From Actinomadura flavalba DSM 45200 (GTDB taxonomy: Bacteria; Actinomycetota; Actinomycetes; Streptosporangiales; Streptosporangiaceae): a stretch of 64,000 bases of DNA. Location of the stretch: positions 930,001 to 994,000 of the forward strand of contig NZ_KB894093.1 in assembly GCF_000374305.1 (NCBI RefSeq), in the 5' to 3' direction. The position numbers and the translations under genes are program-made. Shown here one piece after another: positions 23,575 through 33,011 of the stretch; the stretch's first letter is position 1, and the number at the start of each line of letters is the position of its first letter. The notes under the pieces are model-generated. The model was not told where the DNA came from. It ran no database searches and saw only the letters and a program-made list of their open reading frames with translations.

Positions 23575-25331
23575 CGGCTCCCCTCCCGCCAGGCGTGCCA
23601 CAGCGCCGCGTACCGGCCGCCGCGCGCCACCAGGTCCTCGTGTGTGCCCTCCTCGACGACGCGGCCCGCGTCCAGGACGGCGACGCGGTCGGCGGCCATC
23701 GCCTGGCTGAGCCGGTGCGCGACGAACAGCGCGGTGCGGCCCCGGCAGGCCGCCAGGACGGCCCGTTCCAGCTCGGCGGCGCCCTGGCTGCCCGCCTCGG
23801 CGGTCGACTCGTCCAGCACGACGACCGGCGCCCGGCCGAGGGCGAGCCGGGCCAGCGCGATCTGCGCGGCCTTCATGCCGTCGAGGCGTTCGCCGCCCTC
23901 CCCGACGGGCGCGTCCAGTCCGCCGGGCAGCGCGTCGACCCAGCCGTCGGCGCCGGCGACGCGCAGCGCGTCGCGCAGGTCGGCGTCGGACGCGTCCGGC
24001 GCGGCGAGGCGCAGGTCGGCGGCGAGCGTTCCGGAGAAGACGTGCGTCTCCTGGGTGAGGATGCTCACCAGCGCCCGCGCTTGGGCGTCGTCCACGTCGG
24101 CGAGGTCGAACGGGCCGATCCGCACCGAACCGGACTCCGGGGTGCCGAGGCCCGCGACGAGCGCGGCGAGCGTCGTCTTGCCCGCGCCGGTCGCGCCGAC
24201 GAGCGCGAGCGAGCCGCCCGCCGGGATCGTCAGGTCGACGTCGCGCAGCACGGGTTCCTCGGCGCCGGGGTAGCGGTACGTCAGTCCCTCGATCCGCACC
24301 GGGTGGGCGCCGTCGACGGCCGCCGCCTCCCCGGCCAGCCGCGCGGCGGTCGACTCCCCCAGCACGCCGACGAGCCGCGTCAGGCTCGCGCCGGACTTCT
24401 GCGCCTCGTCGAACGTGAACATGATCGAGCCGAGCGGGTTGAACAGCCGGTGGAACAGCAGCGGCGCCGCCGCGACCTCGCCCAGGCTGGCCGCGCCCGC
24501 CTCCAGCAGCGCGTAGCCGACGACGATGATCAGCACGAGCCCGATGAACTCGGCGCGGTTCTCCCGCCCGACGAACCGCCCGAACAGCCGGAACACCTCG
24601 ATGCCGAGGTCGCGCACCCGCCACGACTCGCGGGTGACGCGTTCGCGGAACGCGTCCTCCAGCCGGTAGGCGCGGACGGTGCCGATGCCGTCGAGCCCGC
24701 TGATCAGCGCCTGCGCCCGGTCGGCCTGCGCGGCCCGCTGCGCGCGGTAGAGCGGCGCCGAGCGCGGCAGGTACCAGCGCAGCGCGAACACGTAGGCGGG
24801 CAGCGCCCCGGCGCCCGCGAGGCCGAGCCGCCAGTCCAGGCCGAACATCCCGGCGGTGGCGATGACGACGAGCACACCCGCCGAGAACACGGTCGGGACG
24901 GCCGACCGGATGCCCTGGGACACCACGGCGACGTCGTCGCCGACGCGGGACAGCACGTCCCCGCGTCCGGCCTGCTCGACGCGGGCGCCCGGCATCGCGA
25001 GGACGGCCCGGACGGCGCCCTCCCGGAGCCGGGCGAGCAGGTCCGCGCCGAGCCGTCCGACGAGGTAGGTGGACGCGGCGGTGGCCGCCGCGCCGAGCAG
25101 CGCGGCGGCCACCAGGAGCGCGCCGACCGTGCCGAGGACCGACGACGGCTCGTCCGCGACGACCCCGTCCACGACCCGGCCGAGCAGCAGCACCGGCAGG
25201 ACCTGGAGCGCCGCGCCCGCGACCGTCGTCAGGACGGTCGCGGACGTCAGCCAGGGCACCTCGCGGCACCGCGCGGCGACCCAGCGGGCGGCCTCGCGGC
25301 CGGTGGCCGTGCGCAGGGACGTCGTGGTCAC
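23571..25331 (-). CDS. IrtA-like ABC half-transporter with intact Walker motifs
   Basis: A 586-residue partner of the 21901 gene. It has six membrane helices, Walker A VGATGAGKTTL (about residue 380) and Walker B VVVLDESTAEA (about 504), but the signature is degenerate (LDGMKAAQIALARL instead of LSGGQ). Together the two proteins form one complete ATP site. The GTG start (25329-25331) is three bases from the stop of the binding-protein gene. No siderophore-interacting reductase domain is fused, unlike mycobacterial IrtA. Confidence 0.87.
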   Translation of the reverse strand: MTTTSLRTATGREAARWVAARCREVPWLTSATVLTTVAGAALQVLPVLLLGRVVDGVVADEPSSVLGTVGALLVAAALLGAAATAASTYLVGRLGADLLARLREGAVRAVLAMPGARVEQAGRGDVLSRVGDDVAVVSQGIRSAVPTVFSAGVLVVIATAGMFGLDWRLGLAGAGALPAYVFALRWYLPRSAPLYRAQRAAQADRAQALISGLDGIGTVRAYRLEDAFRERVTRESWRVRDLGIEVFRLFGRFVGRENRAEFIGLVLIIVVGYALLEAGAASLGEVAAAPLLFHRLFNPLGSIMFTFDEAQKSGASLTRLVGVLGESTAARLAGEAAAVDGAHPVRIEGLTYRYPGAEEPVLRDVDLTIPAGGSLALVGATGAGKTTLAALVAGLGTPESGSVRIGPFDLADVDDAQARALVSILTQETHVFSGTLAADLRLAAPDASDADLRDALRVAGADGWVDALPGGLDAPVGEGGERLDGMKAAQIALARLALGRAPVVVLDESTAEAGSQGAAELERAVLAACRGRTALFVAHRLSQAMAADRVAVLDAGRVVEEGTHEDLVARGGRYAALWHAWREGSR

Positions 25332-25333
25332 GC

Positions 25334-26380
25334 CTAGCCGACCGACTTGACCATCTCGTCGATCGCGTACGGCAGGGACAGCAGGGTCGCCTGGGACACG
25401 GCGGCGCCGACGGCGGGGCCCTCGCTGTCGAGCAGCCAGGAGACCTTGCCGTTCTTGACGGCGGTGAGGTTGGTGAAGAGGTCGAACTTCTTCAGCGCCG
25501 CCTGGTCGGCCGCGTCGGCGATGACGAAGATGCGGTCGACGTCGACCAGGTCGATGCGCTCGGGCGACAGCGTGGTGAAGAACTTGCCCCCGGCGATCTT
25601 GTCGATCTCGGTGGTGCCCTTGAAGCCGATGCCGGTCACCAGACGTCCGCGCACGTCGGTGGTGCTGAACGGGGCGACCGAGTTCTTGTACCAGGACAGC
25701 GCGACGGCGGTCTGGTTCGCGAACTCGGGGTGCGCCTTGCGGGCGGCGTCGAGCTTGGCCTGGATGCCCGCGACGAGCTTGGTGCCCTCGCCCTCCTTGC
25801 CGAGCGCCTTGGCGATGTGCACCGCGTTGTCCTGCCACGGGGCGCTGAACGGCTCCTTCTCGCCCTTGGTGCGGGCGACGGTCGGAGCGAGTTCGGAGAG
25901 CTTGTCGTAGGCGGCCTTGTCGATCTCGGAGTAGACCGCGATGATCAGGTCGGGGCGCAGCGCGGCGATCTTCTCGAAGTTCGGGCCGGAGTCGCCGTTG
26001 TTCATGACGACCTGGGGACGCGCGCTGCCCCACTTGTCCTTCACCCAGGGCCACTGGGTGTTGATGTCGGGGGTGGTGCCCGGCGGGTTCGGGTACTGGT
26101 CGACCATGCCGACGGGCGTGGTGCCGAGGGCGAGGATGGCCTGGTCGTCGGTGTAGCCGACGGAGACGACGCGCGCGGGCGCCTTCTCGACCCGGGTGGA
26201 GCCGAAGGCGTGCTCGACGGTCACCGGGAAGGTGCCGCCGGCGGCGGCGGGGGCGCCGTCCGCGTCGTCGGACGAGCCGGAGCCGCAGCCCGCGAGCAGG
26301 CCCGCGCTCAGGGTCACGGCGGAGAACACGGCCGCCACGCGCCGCAGGGTCGTGGTGAGTGTCGTTCGGTGGAGGGGCAA
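25334..26380 (-). CDS. Ferric-siderophore binding lipoprotein (FepB/FecB type)
   Basis: A 348-residue periplasmic-binding protein. The signal peptide ends in lipobox LLAGCGSG with Cys at residue 32, followed by an acidic Ala/Gly linker. Typical class III blocks follow: PARVVSVGYTDDQAILALGTTPVG, IAALRPDLIIAVYSEID and DRIFVIADA. It captures iron-loaded siderophore outside the membrane and hands it to the permeases at 27324 and 28385. A 20-bp iron-box palindrome lies 66 bases upstream of the start. Confidence 0.93.
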   Translation of the reverse strand: MPLHRTTLTTTLRRVAAVFSAVTLSAGLLAGCGSGSSDDADGAPAAAGGTFPVTVEHAFGSTRVEKAPARVVSVGYTDDQAILALGTTPVGMVDQYPNPPGTTPDINTQWPWVKDKWGSARPQVVMNNGDSGPNFEKIAALRPDLIIAVYSEIDKAAYDKLSELAPTVARTKGEKEPFSAPWQDNAVHIAKALGKEGEGTKLVAGIQAKLDAARKAHPEFANQTAVALSWYKNSVAPFSTTDVRGRLVTGIGFKGTTEIDKIAGGKFFTTLSPERIDLVDVDRIFVIADAADQAALKKFDLFTNLTAVKNGKVSWLLDSEGPAVGAAVSQATLLSLPYAIDEMVKSVG

Positions 26381-26445
26381 CGCGATCCCTTGCTTTCAAG
26401 CTTCTTACCGCACCCCGCGACGGGGCGGGGCACAGGCTAACACAA

Positions 26446-26465
26446 AGGTAAGGCTAGCCTTACCT
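26446..26465. promoter_or_regulatory. Iron box (IdeR/DmdR1-type), perfect palindrome
   Basis: AGGTAAGGCT followed by its exact complement AGCCTTACCT. It fits the 19-bp iron box of actinobacterial DtxR-family repressors and lies between the ATPase gene's 3' end and the binding-lipoprotein gene, so it should repress lipoprotein and ABC-pair transcription when iron is plentiful. Confidence 0.85.
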
Positions 26466-27321
26466 ATCTTTGATCTTGACCGGAGTTCCCGTCCCTGTCG
26501 GACGGCGCCACGACGTGCGTCCGCCCGATCGGCACGATCAGCGGCCGGTCCCCGACCGGGTCGGGGATCACCCGGGCGCGCAGCCCGAACGCGTCCCGCA
26601 GCAGCTCGGCCGTGATCACGTCGCGCGGATGCCCCTGCGCGAGGATCGCGCCCGCCCGCATGACGACGAGATGATCGCTGTAGCGCGCGGCCAGGTTGAG
26701 GTCGTGCAGCACCATGACCACCGTGCGGCCCGCCTCGTGCAGGTCGTCCACCAGGTCGAGGACGTCGATCGCGTGCGCCAGGTCGAGGTAGGTGGTCGGC
26801 TCGTCCAGCAGCAGCAGGTCGGTGCCCTGGGCCAGCGTCATCGAGATCCAGACGCGCTGCCGCTGCCCGCCCGACAGCGCGTCCACCGGACGGTCGGCCA
26901 GATCGGACACGCCGGTCATGGCCAGGGCGCGCGCCACGACGGCGGCGTCGTCCGACGACCACTGGCGCAGCCAGCTCTGGTGCGGGTGGCGGCCCCGCGC
27001 GACCAGGTCGGCGACGGTCAGCCCCTCGGGCGCGACCGGCGCCTGCGGCAGCAGGCCGAGTTTGCGCGCGACCTCCCGGGTCTTGAGGGAGCCGATGTCC
27101 TCGCCGTCCAGCACGACCGTCCCGGTGGACGGCCGCAGCAGCCGGGCCAGCGTCCGCAGCAGGGTCGACTTGCCGCAGCCGTTCGGCCCGATGATGGCCG
27201 TGACCACTCCGGACGGGATCGTCACGTCGAGGCCGTCGATGACCGTCCGGTCGCCGTAGCCGACGCTGACGCCCCGGGCGGCGAGCCGTCCGGGGCCGTG
27301 CCCGGCGTCCGCGAGATCCAC
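26464..27321 (-). CDS. Siderophore ABC transporter ATPase (FepC type)
   Basis: A 285-residue ATPase with Walker [18 protein letters not shown] (about residue 47), Q-loop LLPQAP, signature [14 protein letters not shown], Walker [13 protein letters not shown] and switch His in VMVLHDLN. It powers the FecCD-type permeases. GTG at 27319-27321 follows AGGAAGG by five bases, and the gene begins two bases after the upstream stop. Its last codons overlap the iron box that serves the next transcription unit. Confidence 0.94.
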   Translation of the reverse strand: MDLADAGHGPGRLAARGVSVGYGDRTVIDGLDVTIPSGVVTAIIGPNGCGKSTLLRTLARLLRPSTGTVVLDGEDIGSLKTREVARKLGLLPQAPVAPEGLTVADLVARGRHPHQSWLRQWSSDDAAVVARALAMTGVSDLADRPVDALSGGQRQRVWISMTLAQGTDLLLLDEPTTYLDLAHAIDVLDLVDDLHEAGRTVVMVLHDLNLAARYSDHLVVMRAGAILAQGHPRDVITAELLRDAFGLRARVIPDPVGDRPLIVPIGRTHVVAPSDRDGNSGQDQR

Positions 27322-27323
27322 GG

Positions 27324-28388
27324 TTACCTTCCTCTCAGATTGGCCCGTACCAGCAGATAGACCAGGAACGGGCCGCCGATCGCGGCGGTGACGACCCCGA
27401 CCGGCAGCGTGACGGGCAGCGCGGTGCGCGCGACGACGTCCGATCCGGTCAGCAGCAGCGCGCCCACCAGGCCGGACGCCACCAGCGGCGGCGTCGGGTA
27501 CCGCGCCAGCCGCATCGCCGCCTGCGGCGCCACCAGCGCGACGAACGGCACCGGCCCGGCCGCGCTCACCGCGGCACCGGCCAGCAGCACCGCGCACAGC
27601 AGCATGACCGCCCGGACCCACGCGAACCGGACGCCGAGTCCGGCGGCGATGTCGTCGCCGAAGTGCAGCGGCCGGAACTGGAACGCTCCCGCGGCGACCA
27701 CGACCAGCAGGACGGCCGAGCACCCCAGCGCCACCCGGACCTCGTCCCAGGACCGTCCGTCCAGCGAGCCGACGAGCCACGCCTGCGCGCGGGCGACGTC
27801 GCGGATGTCGGCCGTGACCAGCAGCCACGTGGTGATCGCGTGCATGACGGCGCTGACCGCGATGCCGATGAGGATGAGCCGCAGGCCGTCCAGGCCGCGC
27901 CGCCACGCCAGGAAGTAGACGAGCAGTCCCGTCCCGAGGCCGCCCGCGAGCGCGGCGGCGGACAGGCCGACGGTGCCCGCGATCGTCGCGGCGAGCCCGC
28001 CCGTCACCGTCACCAGGAACACCGCGACCGCGCTCGCCCCGGCGGTGATGCCGAGGACGTCCGGGCTGGCCAGCGGGTTGCGCGCGACGGACTGCGTGAT
28101 CGCCCCGGCCACGCCGAGCGCGACGCCGACGACGAGCCCGGCGAGGGCGCGCGGCAGCCGCAGGTCCATGATCACGAACGCGTCGACCCGCTCGCCCCGG
28201 CCGAGCAGCGTGGCGATCACGCGGGGCAGGGGGATGGGGAAGTCACCGATGCCGATGGACAGGCAGAACACCAGGAACGCCGCCGCCGCGAGCGCCAGCG
28301 TGACGAGCGCGAGCCACGGCCGCCACACGAACGAGACCCGTCCGGCCCGCACGCCCGGCGCGACCTTGGCCTTCACGTCGGTGCTCAT
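27324..28388 (-). CDS. FecCD-family siderophore permease
   Basis: A 354-residue integral membrane protein with nine to ten predicted helices. The FecCD hallmarks are [41 protein letters not shown] and [15 protein letters not shown]. It forms the channel with the permease at 28385 and the ATPase at 26464. The ATG at 28386-28388 overlaps the preceding stop by four bases. Confidence 0.93.
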   Translation of the reverse strand: MSTDVKAKVAPGVRAGRVSFVWRPWLALVTLALAAAAFLVFCLSIGIGDFPIPLPRVIATLLGRGERVDAFVIMDLRLPRALAGLVVGVALGVAGAITQSVARNPLASPDVLGITAGASAVAVFLVTVTGGLAATIAGTVGLSAAALAGGLGTGLLVYFLAWRRGLDGLRLILIGIAVSAVMHAITTWLLVTADIRDVARAQAWLVGSLDGRSWDEVRVALGCSAVLLVVVAAGAFQFRPLHFGDDIAAGLGVRFAWVRAVMLLCAVLLAGAAVSAAGPVPFVALVAPQAAMRLARYPTPPLVASGLVGALLLTGSDVVARTALPVTLPVGVVTAAIGGPFLVYLLVRANLRGR

Positions 28389-29428
28389 GTGCTCCTGAAC
28401 TTTCCGCGCCACACCAGCGCCGCGAAGAACGGGGCTCCGGCCAGGGCGACGACGACGCCCGCGTCCAGTTCGCCGGGCCGCACGGCGAGACGTCCGGCGA
28501 TGTCGCAGCCGAGCAGGACGGCGGCGCCGAGCAGCCCCGCGTACGGCACGAGCCACCGGTAGTCGGGGCCGGTCAGGTACCGGGCGACGTGCGCGACCAT
28601 GAGGCCGAGGAACGCGATCGGACCGCACGCGGCCGTCGCCGCGCCCGCGAGCAGCGTGATGGCGGCGATCGCGAGGGTCCGGCTCAGCGCGATGTCGACC
28701 CCGAGCGCGCGCGCCACGTCGTCCCCGAGGTTGAGCAGGTTGAGGGCGGGCAGCGTGACCAGCGCCAGGACGAGCCCGAGCGCGACGAACGACGCCACCG
28801 GCCAGATGACGTCGAAGCCGACGCCCGTCACCGAGCCGGTGTTCCAGAACCGCAGCGCGTCCAGCGACGCCTTGTTCGTCAACGCGACGGCCGTGGTCAT
28901 CGCGGCGAGGAACACGGTGATGCCCTGCCCGGCGAGCGCGAGCGTCAGCGGGTTCCCGGCGCCGCGCCCGAGGCTCGCCAGCCCGAACACGACGACGCCC
29001 GCCAGCCCGGCGCCGAGGAAGGCGAACCAGACGTACTGGAACGGGTTGGTGAAGCCGAACACGGCGATCGTCGTCACGACGGCGAACGACGCGCCGGAGT
29101 TCACGCCGAGCAGCCCGGTGTCGGCGATCGGGTTGCGGGTGCAGCCCTGGACGAGCGCTCCGGCGACGCCGAGCGCGATTCCGGCGACGATCGCGAGCAC
29201 CGTCCGGGGCAGCCGCACGGTCCGCACGATGAGCCGGATCTCGGTGAGCCGCTGGTCCGTCCCGGGCTCGGTGACCAGCCCGCGCCACACCTCCCCCGGC
29301 CCCAGCGCCCGCGCCCCGACGGCCAGCGACACGACGACCGCGACCCCGAGCACGCCGAGGAGCACGCCGAGCCCGACGACCCGCCGCCGGTGCGTTCGCG
29401 CACCCGGCTTCTCCAGGACCGCGCTCAT
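28385..29428 (-). CDS. FecCD-family siderophore permease
   Basis: A 347-residue permease, first gene of the uptake operon. The motifs mirror the partner: RTVRLPRTVLAIVAGIALGVAG, NPIADTGLLGVNSGAS and PIAFLGLMVAHVARYL. I prefer the ATG at 29426-29428 (MSAVLEKP); an upstream ATG at 29458 would place the start close to the iron box. An imperfect iron box at 29462-29480 precedes it, so this operon should also be iron-repressed. Confidence 0.93.
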   Translation of the reverse strand: MSAVLEKPGARTHRRRVVGLGVLLGVLGVAVVVSLAVGARALGPGEVWRGLVTEPGTDQRLTEIRLIVRTVRLPRTVLAIVAGIALGVAGALVQGCTRNPIADTGLLGVNSGASFAVVTTIAVFGFTNPFQYVWFAFLGAGLAGVVVFGLASLGRGAGNPLTLALAGQGITVFLAAMTTAVALTNKASLDALRFWNTGSVTGVGFDVIWPVASFVALGLVLALVTLPALNLLNLGDDVARALGVDIALSRTLAIAAITLLAGAATAACGPIAFLGLMVAHVARYLTGPDYRWLVPYAGLLGAAVLLGCDIAGRLAVRPGELDAGVVVALAGAPFFAALVWRGKFRST

Positions 29429-29461
29429 CCTGGCACCACTATCTCCCCAGATCGCCATAAA

Positions 29462-29480
29462 TGAGGGGAGCCTAACCTAA
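29462..29480 (-). promoter_or_regulatory. Iron box upstream of the siderophore permease operon
   Basis: Read on the minus strand: TTAGGTTAGGCTCCCCTCA. It agrees with the actinobacterial iron-box consensus TTAGGTTAGGCTAACCTAA at 16 of 19 positions, with a perfect left half. It could also affect the divergent deaminase gene, which begins 26 bases away. Confidence 0.75.
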
Positions 29481-29505
29481 CCGTGGAGTGTCTAGGGTGC
29501 GGGGT

Positions 29506-29997
29506 ATGGACGATCGAGAGCTGGGACATTTGCGGCGGTGTGTCGCTTTGGCGCGGGAGGCGCTGGAGGCCGGGGACGAGCCGTTCGGGTCGGTGCTCGT
29601 GACGCGGGACGGGACGGCGCTCGCCGAGGACCGCAACCGGGTGGCCGGGGGCGACGGGACGCGGCATCCGGAGTTCGAGCTGGCGCGGTGGGCCGCGGCG
29701 AACATGACCGCGGCCGAGCGGGCGGGCGCGACGGTCTACACGTCCGGCGAGCACTGCCCGATGTGCGCCGCCGCGCACGGCTGGGTGGGGCTCGGGCGGA
29801 TCGTCTACGTCGTCTCGTCCGCGCAGCTCGTCGGATGGCTGGAGGAATGGGGTGTTCCGGCGGCGCCGGTGCGTCCGCTGCCCGTCGGGCAGGTGGCGCC
29901 GGGCGTGGTGGTCGAGGGCCCGGTCCCCGAGCTGGTCGAGGAGGTGCGCGCCCTGCACCGCCGTCTGCACGACGGCGGGCGGGCGGACGGGGCCTAG
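29506..29997 (+). CDS. Nucleoside/cytosine deaminase family protein
   Basis: A 163-residue zinc hydrolase of the CMP/dCMP and guanine deaminase fold. Zinc ligands are His in RHPEFELARW, with the adjacent catalytic Glu, and the CxxC pair in GEHCPMCAAAHG. The usual HAE and PCxxC motifs carry substitutions here (HPE, HCxxC), so substrate preference may differ from tRNA or guanine deaminases. It is divergent from the siderophore operon, and its stop shares a CTAG with the stop of the convergent gene. Confidence 0.88.
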   Translation: MDDRELGHLRRCVALAREALEAGDEPFGSVLVTRDGTALAEDRNRVAGGDGTRHPEFELARWAAANMTAAERAGATVYTSGEHCPMCAAAHGWVGLGRIVYVVSSAQLVGWLEEWGVPAAPVRPLPVGQVAPGVVVEGPVPELVEEVRALHRRLHDGGRADGA

Positions 29998-30887
29998 CCC
30001 GGGACGCCGGTCCAGGCGAAGTCGGTGGCGATGGGGTCGTGGTCGGAGAGCTTGGCGCCGTTCGCGTCGCGGAAGTCGGCGTCGAGGTTGGCGTAGCGGG
30101 TGGCGGTGAGGGTCAACTGCGGGCCGCTCCGGTAGAGGATCTTGTCGACGACCTCGCAGGCGGGATCGGCGCCGCCGGGGCAGGCCGGGCCGGGGTTCTC
30201 CGGCGTCGGCGCGGTGCCGCCGCGCGCGAGCCGCACCCACGCGTCGGTGAGCCCGTTGTCGGCGGCGAACTGGGCGATGCGGTCGCCCGCCCGGGTGTAG
30301 CGGGTGTTGGTGTCGCCCATGACGAGCACCGCGTTGCCCGCCGAGTGCGCGCGGATGTAGGCGGTGAGCTGGGCCAGGTTGCCGCGCCGCGCCCACTCGT
30401 CCCCGGCCAGCGAACCGGCGTCGGCGTGCAGGTTGTAGACGTCGAGGTGCACGCCCTCGGCGAGCCGGGCGCGGTGGAAAGTGAACCCCTTCGGCGTCAG
30501 GCAGTCGGCCGAGCCGATGAAGCACTCCTTCCACGTCACGCGGCGCAGGTCGGTGTAGGGCTGGTACGCCAGGCTGTTGAGGCCGCTGCCGAACAGCGCG
30601 CCGCCGCTGGTGGGGGTCCGGTACGGGTGGCCGTCGGCGGCGTACAGGTAGGCGTGGTAGTTGAAGTCCTCCTGCACGTTGACGAGGTCGAACGGCCCGA
30701 GCCGCTGCCCGATCGCCGTGGTGGCGGACTTGCGGGGGGTGGGCGCGCTGGAGATGCCCTCGGGCAGCCCGGCGATGTTGTAGGTGAGCGCCCGGAACGT
30801 CCCGGAGGCGGGCGCGTCGGCCCGCGCGCCCGTCCCGGGGACGAGCAGCGGGACGACGACCAGTACGGCAAAGACGAGACGACGCAC
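29994..30887 (-). CDS. Secreted endonuclease/exonuclease/phosphatase-fold protein
   Basis: A 297-residue secreted protein. The signal peptide is VRRLVFAVLVVVPLLVPGTGARA. The DNase I-like fold shows LTYNIAGLP, VQEDFNYH, YNLHADAG, VMGDTNTRY and KLSDHDPIATDF, the metal and catalytic Asn/Glu/Asp/His set. Substrates in this family include nucleic acids, phosphoinositides and sphingomyelin; which applies here cannot be told. GTG at 30885-30887 follows AGGGAG by seven bases. It is convergent with the deaminase gene. Confidence 0.9.
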   Translation of the reverse strand: MRRLVFAVLVVVPLLVPGTGARADAPASGTFRALTYNIAGLPEGISSAPTPRKSATTAIGQRLGPFDLVNVQEDFNYHAYLYAADGHPYRTPTSGGALFGSGLNSLAYQPYTDLRRVTWKECFIGSADCLTPKGFTFHRARLAEGVHLDVYNLHADAGSLAGDEWARRGNLAQLTAYIRAHSAGNAVLVMGDTNTRYTRAGDRIAQFAADNGLTDAWVRLARGGTAPTPENPGPACPGGADPACEVVDKILYRSGPQLTLTATRYANLDADFRDANGAKLSDHDPIATDFAWTGVPG

Positions 30888-30969
30888 GCGACGCTCCCTA
30901 CGCGAAGCCGAGAACCCTTCAGATCCTGGCCGCAACGTAACCCGCCCCCCGCGCCCCGGCAAGGGCCCG

Positions 30970-32340
30970 TCACGCCCGCCCGGCCGGCCGCGCGAGGACG
31001 AACGCGACGACGGCGCCGACCGCCGCCGCGACGGCCGCGACCGCGAAACCCTGGGTGAACCCCCGCAACGTGGTGCCCGTCAGGCTGGCGGCGGCGACGC
31101 TGGACACGACCGCCGCGCCGAACGCGGCGCCGAACTCGTGGAAGGTGCTGACGATGCCGGACGCGATCCCGGCCTCGTGCGGGGCGACCTGGCCGAGCGC
31201 GGTCGCCGACGCGACGACGAACAGCGCGCCGGTGCCCGCCGCCGCGACCGCGACGCCCGCCACGACGACGACGGGACGCGTGGACAGCGCCGGAGCGGCC
31301 ATCCCGGCCGCCGCGACGAGCAGCCCCGCGACGGCGAGCCGCCGCGCGCCCTGCCGGGCGAGGGCGCGTCCGGTCAGGTTCGCCCCGGCCATCGTCGCCA
31401 GCGCGACCGGCAGGAACAGCAGGCCGGTCCGCAGCGCGCCGTAGCCCCGGGCGTTCTGGAAGTAGAACGTGCCGAGGAAGAACACCGCGATCATCAGCGC
31501 CGTCGCCATCCAGATGAGGAAGGTGCCGGTGGCGACGGGGCGCCGGGCCAGCAGCCGGACGTCCATGAGCGGCGACCGCGCGCGGCGCTGCCACAGGACG
31601 AACAGCGCGTATCCGGCGGCGGCCGCCGCGGTCAGCCCGGCGGTGAGCGCGGTGAGCCAGCCGTCCTCACCGGCGGCGATCAGCGCGTAGATCAGCGACG
31701 CGGACGACGCCGTCACCAGCACGGCGCCGAGGACGTCGAGCCCCGGCCGCGCGGCGGGCGCCGTCCGGGACGGGAGCAGCACGGCCAGCGCGACGGCGAT
31801 GACCACGCCGATCGGGACGTTGACGTGGAACACCCACGGCCAGCCGGGCCCTGCCGTCAGCAGCCCGCCGAGCAGGACGCCGAGCGCGGCCCCGCCGCCG
31901 CCGAGCGCGGACCACACGCCGAGGGCGCGGTTGCGTTCGGGGCCGTCGAACAGCGTCACGACCAGCGACAGCGCCGCCGGTGACAGCAGCGCCGCGCCGA
32001 CGCCCTGCGCGATGCGCCCGCCGACGAGGACGCCCGCCGACCCGGCGAGCCCGGTGGCCAGCGACGCGGCGGTGAACAGGACGAGCCCGGCCAGCACGAC
32101 GCGCTTGGCGCCGAGCAGGTCGGCGATCCGGCCGCCGAGCAGCATGAGCCCGCCGAAGGTGAGCGTGTAGGCGCTGACGGTCCAGGTGAGGGCGGCGCGG
32201 CCGAGGCCGAGGTCGGTCTCGATGTGCGGCAGCGCGATGGCGACGACGGTCACGTCGAGGATCAGCATGAGCTGGGCGATGCCGAGGAATCCGAGGATGC
32301 GCCAGCGCGCGGGGTGCGGCTCGGTCGTGGGCGGGGACAT
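30970..32340 (-). CDS. MFS drug transporter, DHA2 (14-helix) family
   Basis: A 456-residue proton-coupled exporter. Motifs include LDVTVVAIALPHIETDLG in helix 1, GGRIADLLGAKRV (motif A) and the helix-5 antiporter signature ALGVLLGGLLTAGPGWPWVF. About 13-14 helices are predicted. I chose ATG 32338-32340 because GGAGG lies eight bases upstream; GTG at 32349 would overlap that site. It is divergent from a TetR gene with palindromic sites between them, so it is probably TetR-repressed and ligand-induced. Confidence 0.92.
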   Translation of the reverse strand: MSPPTTEPHPARWRILGFLGIAQLMLILDVTVVAIALPHIETDLGLGRAALTWTVSAYTLTFGGLMLLGGRIADLLGAKRVVLAGLVLFTAASLATGLAGSAGVLVGGRIAQGVGAALLSPAALSLVVTLFDGPERNRALGVWSALGGGGAALGVLLGGLLTAGPGWPWVFHVNVPIGVVIAVALAVLLPSRTAPAARPGLDVLGAVLVTASSASLIYALIAAGEDGWLTALTAGLTAAAAAGYALFVLWQRRARSPLMDVRLLARRPVATGTFLIWMATALMIAVFFLGTFYFQNARGYGALRTGLLFLPVALATMAGANLTGRALARQGARRLAVAGLLVAAAGMAAPALSTRPVVVVAGVAVAAAGTGALFVVASATALGQVAPHEAGIASGIVSTFHEFGAAFGAAVVSSVAAASLTGTTLRGFTQGFAVAAVAAAVGAVVAFVLARPAGRA

Positions 32341-32357
32341 GGGGGGCACCTCCGATC

Positions 32358-32421
32358 AACTCGTACATCGGAGTACGAGTTCGTGGCGCCGACTATAACC
32401 CGTACTTCGGCATACGAGATA
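32358..32421. promoter_or_regulatory. TetR operators between MFS and TetR genes
   Basis: A perfect inverted repeat, AACTCGTAC - six bases - GTACGAGTT (32358-32381), and a weaker copy at about 32402-32418 (CGTAC to its partner TACGAG). The region is AT-richer than the flanks and should hold both divergent promoters. Confidence 0.8.
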
Positions 32422-32432
32422 GACTGCGCGGC

Positions 32433-33011
32433 ATGCCCGCCTCCCCGGACCGCCCCCGGCGCCGCGCCGACGCCGAGCGCAGCATCGCCCGCATCGTCAC
32501 CGCCGCGCGCGACCGGCTGAGCGCCGACCCCAACGCCACGGTCGACGACATCGCCAAGGCCGCGGGCGTCGGGCGGATGACGCTGTACGGCCACTTCCGC
32601 ACCCGCGCCGACCTCGTCGAGGCCGCACTGGCCGACGCGCTCCAGGCCGGGGAGCGCACCCTGTCCGCGCTCGACCTGACCGGCGACGCCGCCGCGGCGA
32701 TGACCCGCCTGCTGGCGCCGAGCTGGGAACTGGTCGCCGAATCGGCGGCGCTGCTGGCCGCCGCCGACGGCGTCCTCCCGGCGGGGCGCGTGCGCGAACT
32801 GCACCACGACCCGGCCCGCCGCGTGACCGACCTCGTCCGGCGCGGCCGGGAGCAGGGCGTCTTCCGCGCGGACCTGCCGTCCGAGTGGCTGGTCGACGTC
32901 GTGCAGTACATCCTGCACGGCGCCGCCGAGCAGGTCCGCGCGGGACGCCTGCCCGCCCGGGACGCCGGAGACGTGGTGACCCGGACCGTGCTGTCGGTCC
33001 TGACCGGCTAG
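32433..33011 (+). CDS. TetR-family repressor
   Basis: A 192-residue regulator. The N-terminal HTH is DIAKAAGVGRMTLYGHFRTRADLVEAAL (about residues 42-70), and the C-terminal helical domain is ligand-binding. It is divergent from the MFS exporter and separated from it by two operator-like palindromes, the classic arrangement for a drug-responsive repressor. Its stop shares CTAG with the stop of the convergent ABC gene. Confidence 0.93.
   Translation: MPASPDRPRRRADAERSIARIVTAARDRLSADPNATVDDIAKAAGVGRMTLYGHFRTRADLVEAALADALQAGERTLSALDLTGDAAAAMTRLLAPSWELVAESAALLAAADGVLPAGRVRELHHDPARRVTDLVRRGREQGVFRADLPSEWLVDVVQYILHGAAEQVRAGRLPARDAGDVVTRTVLSVLTG

Noticed and set aside
21013-24273. 1086-codon open frame on the plus strand across the cyclase and ABC genes
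   Set aside because: Antisense mirror of well-supported coding sequence; no recognisable domain.
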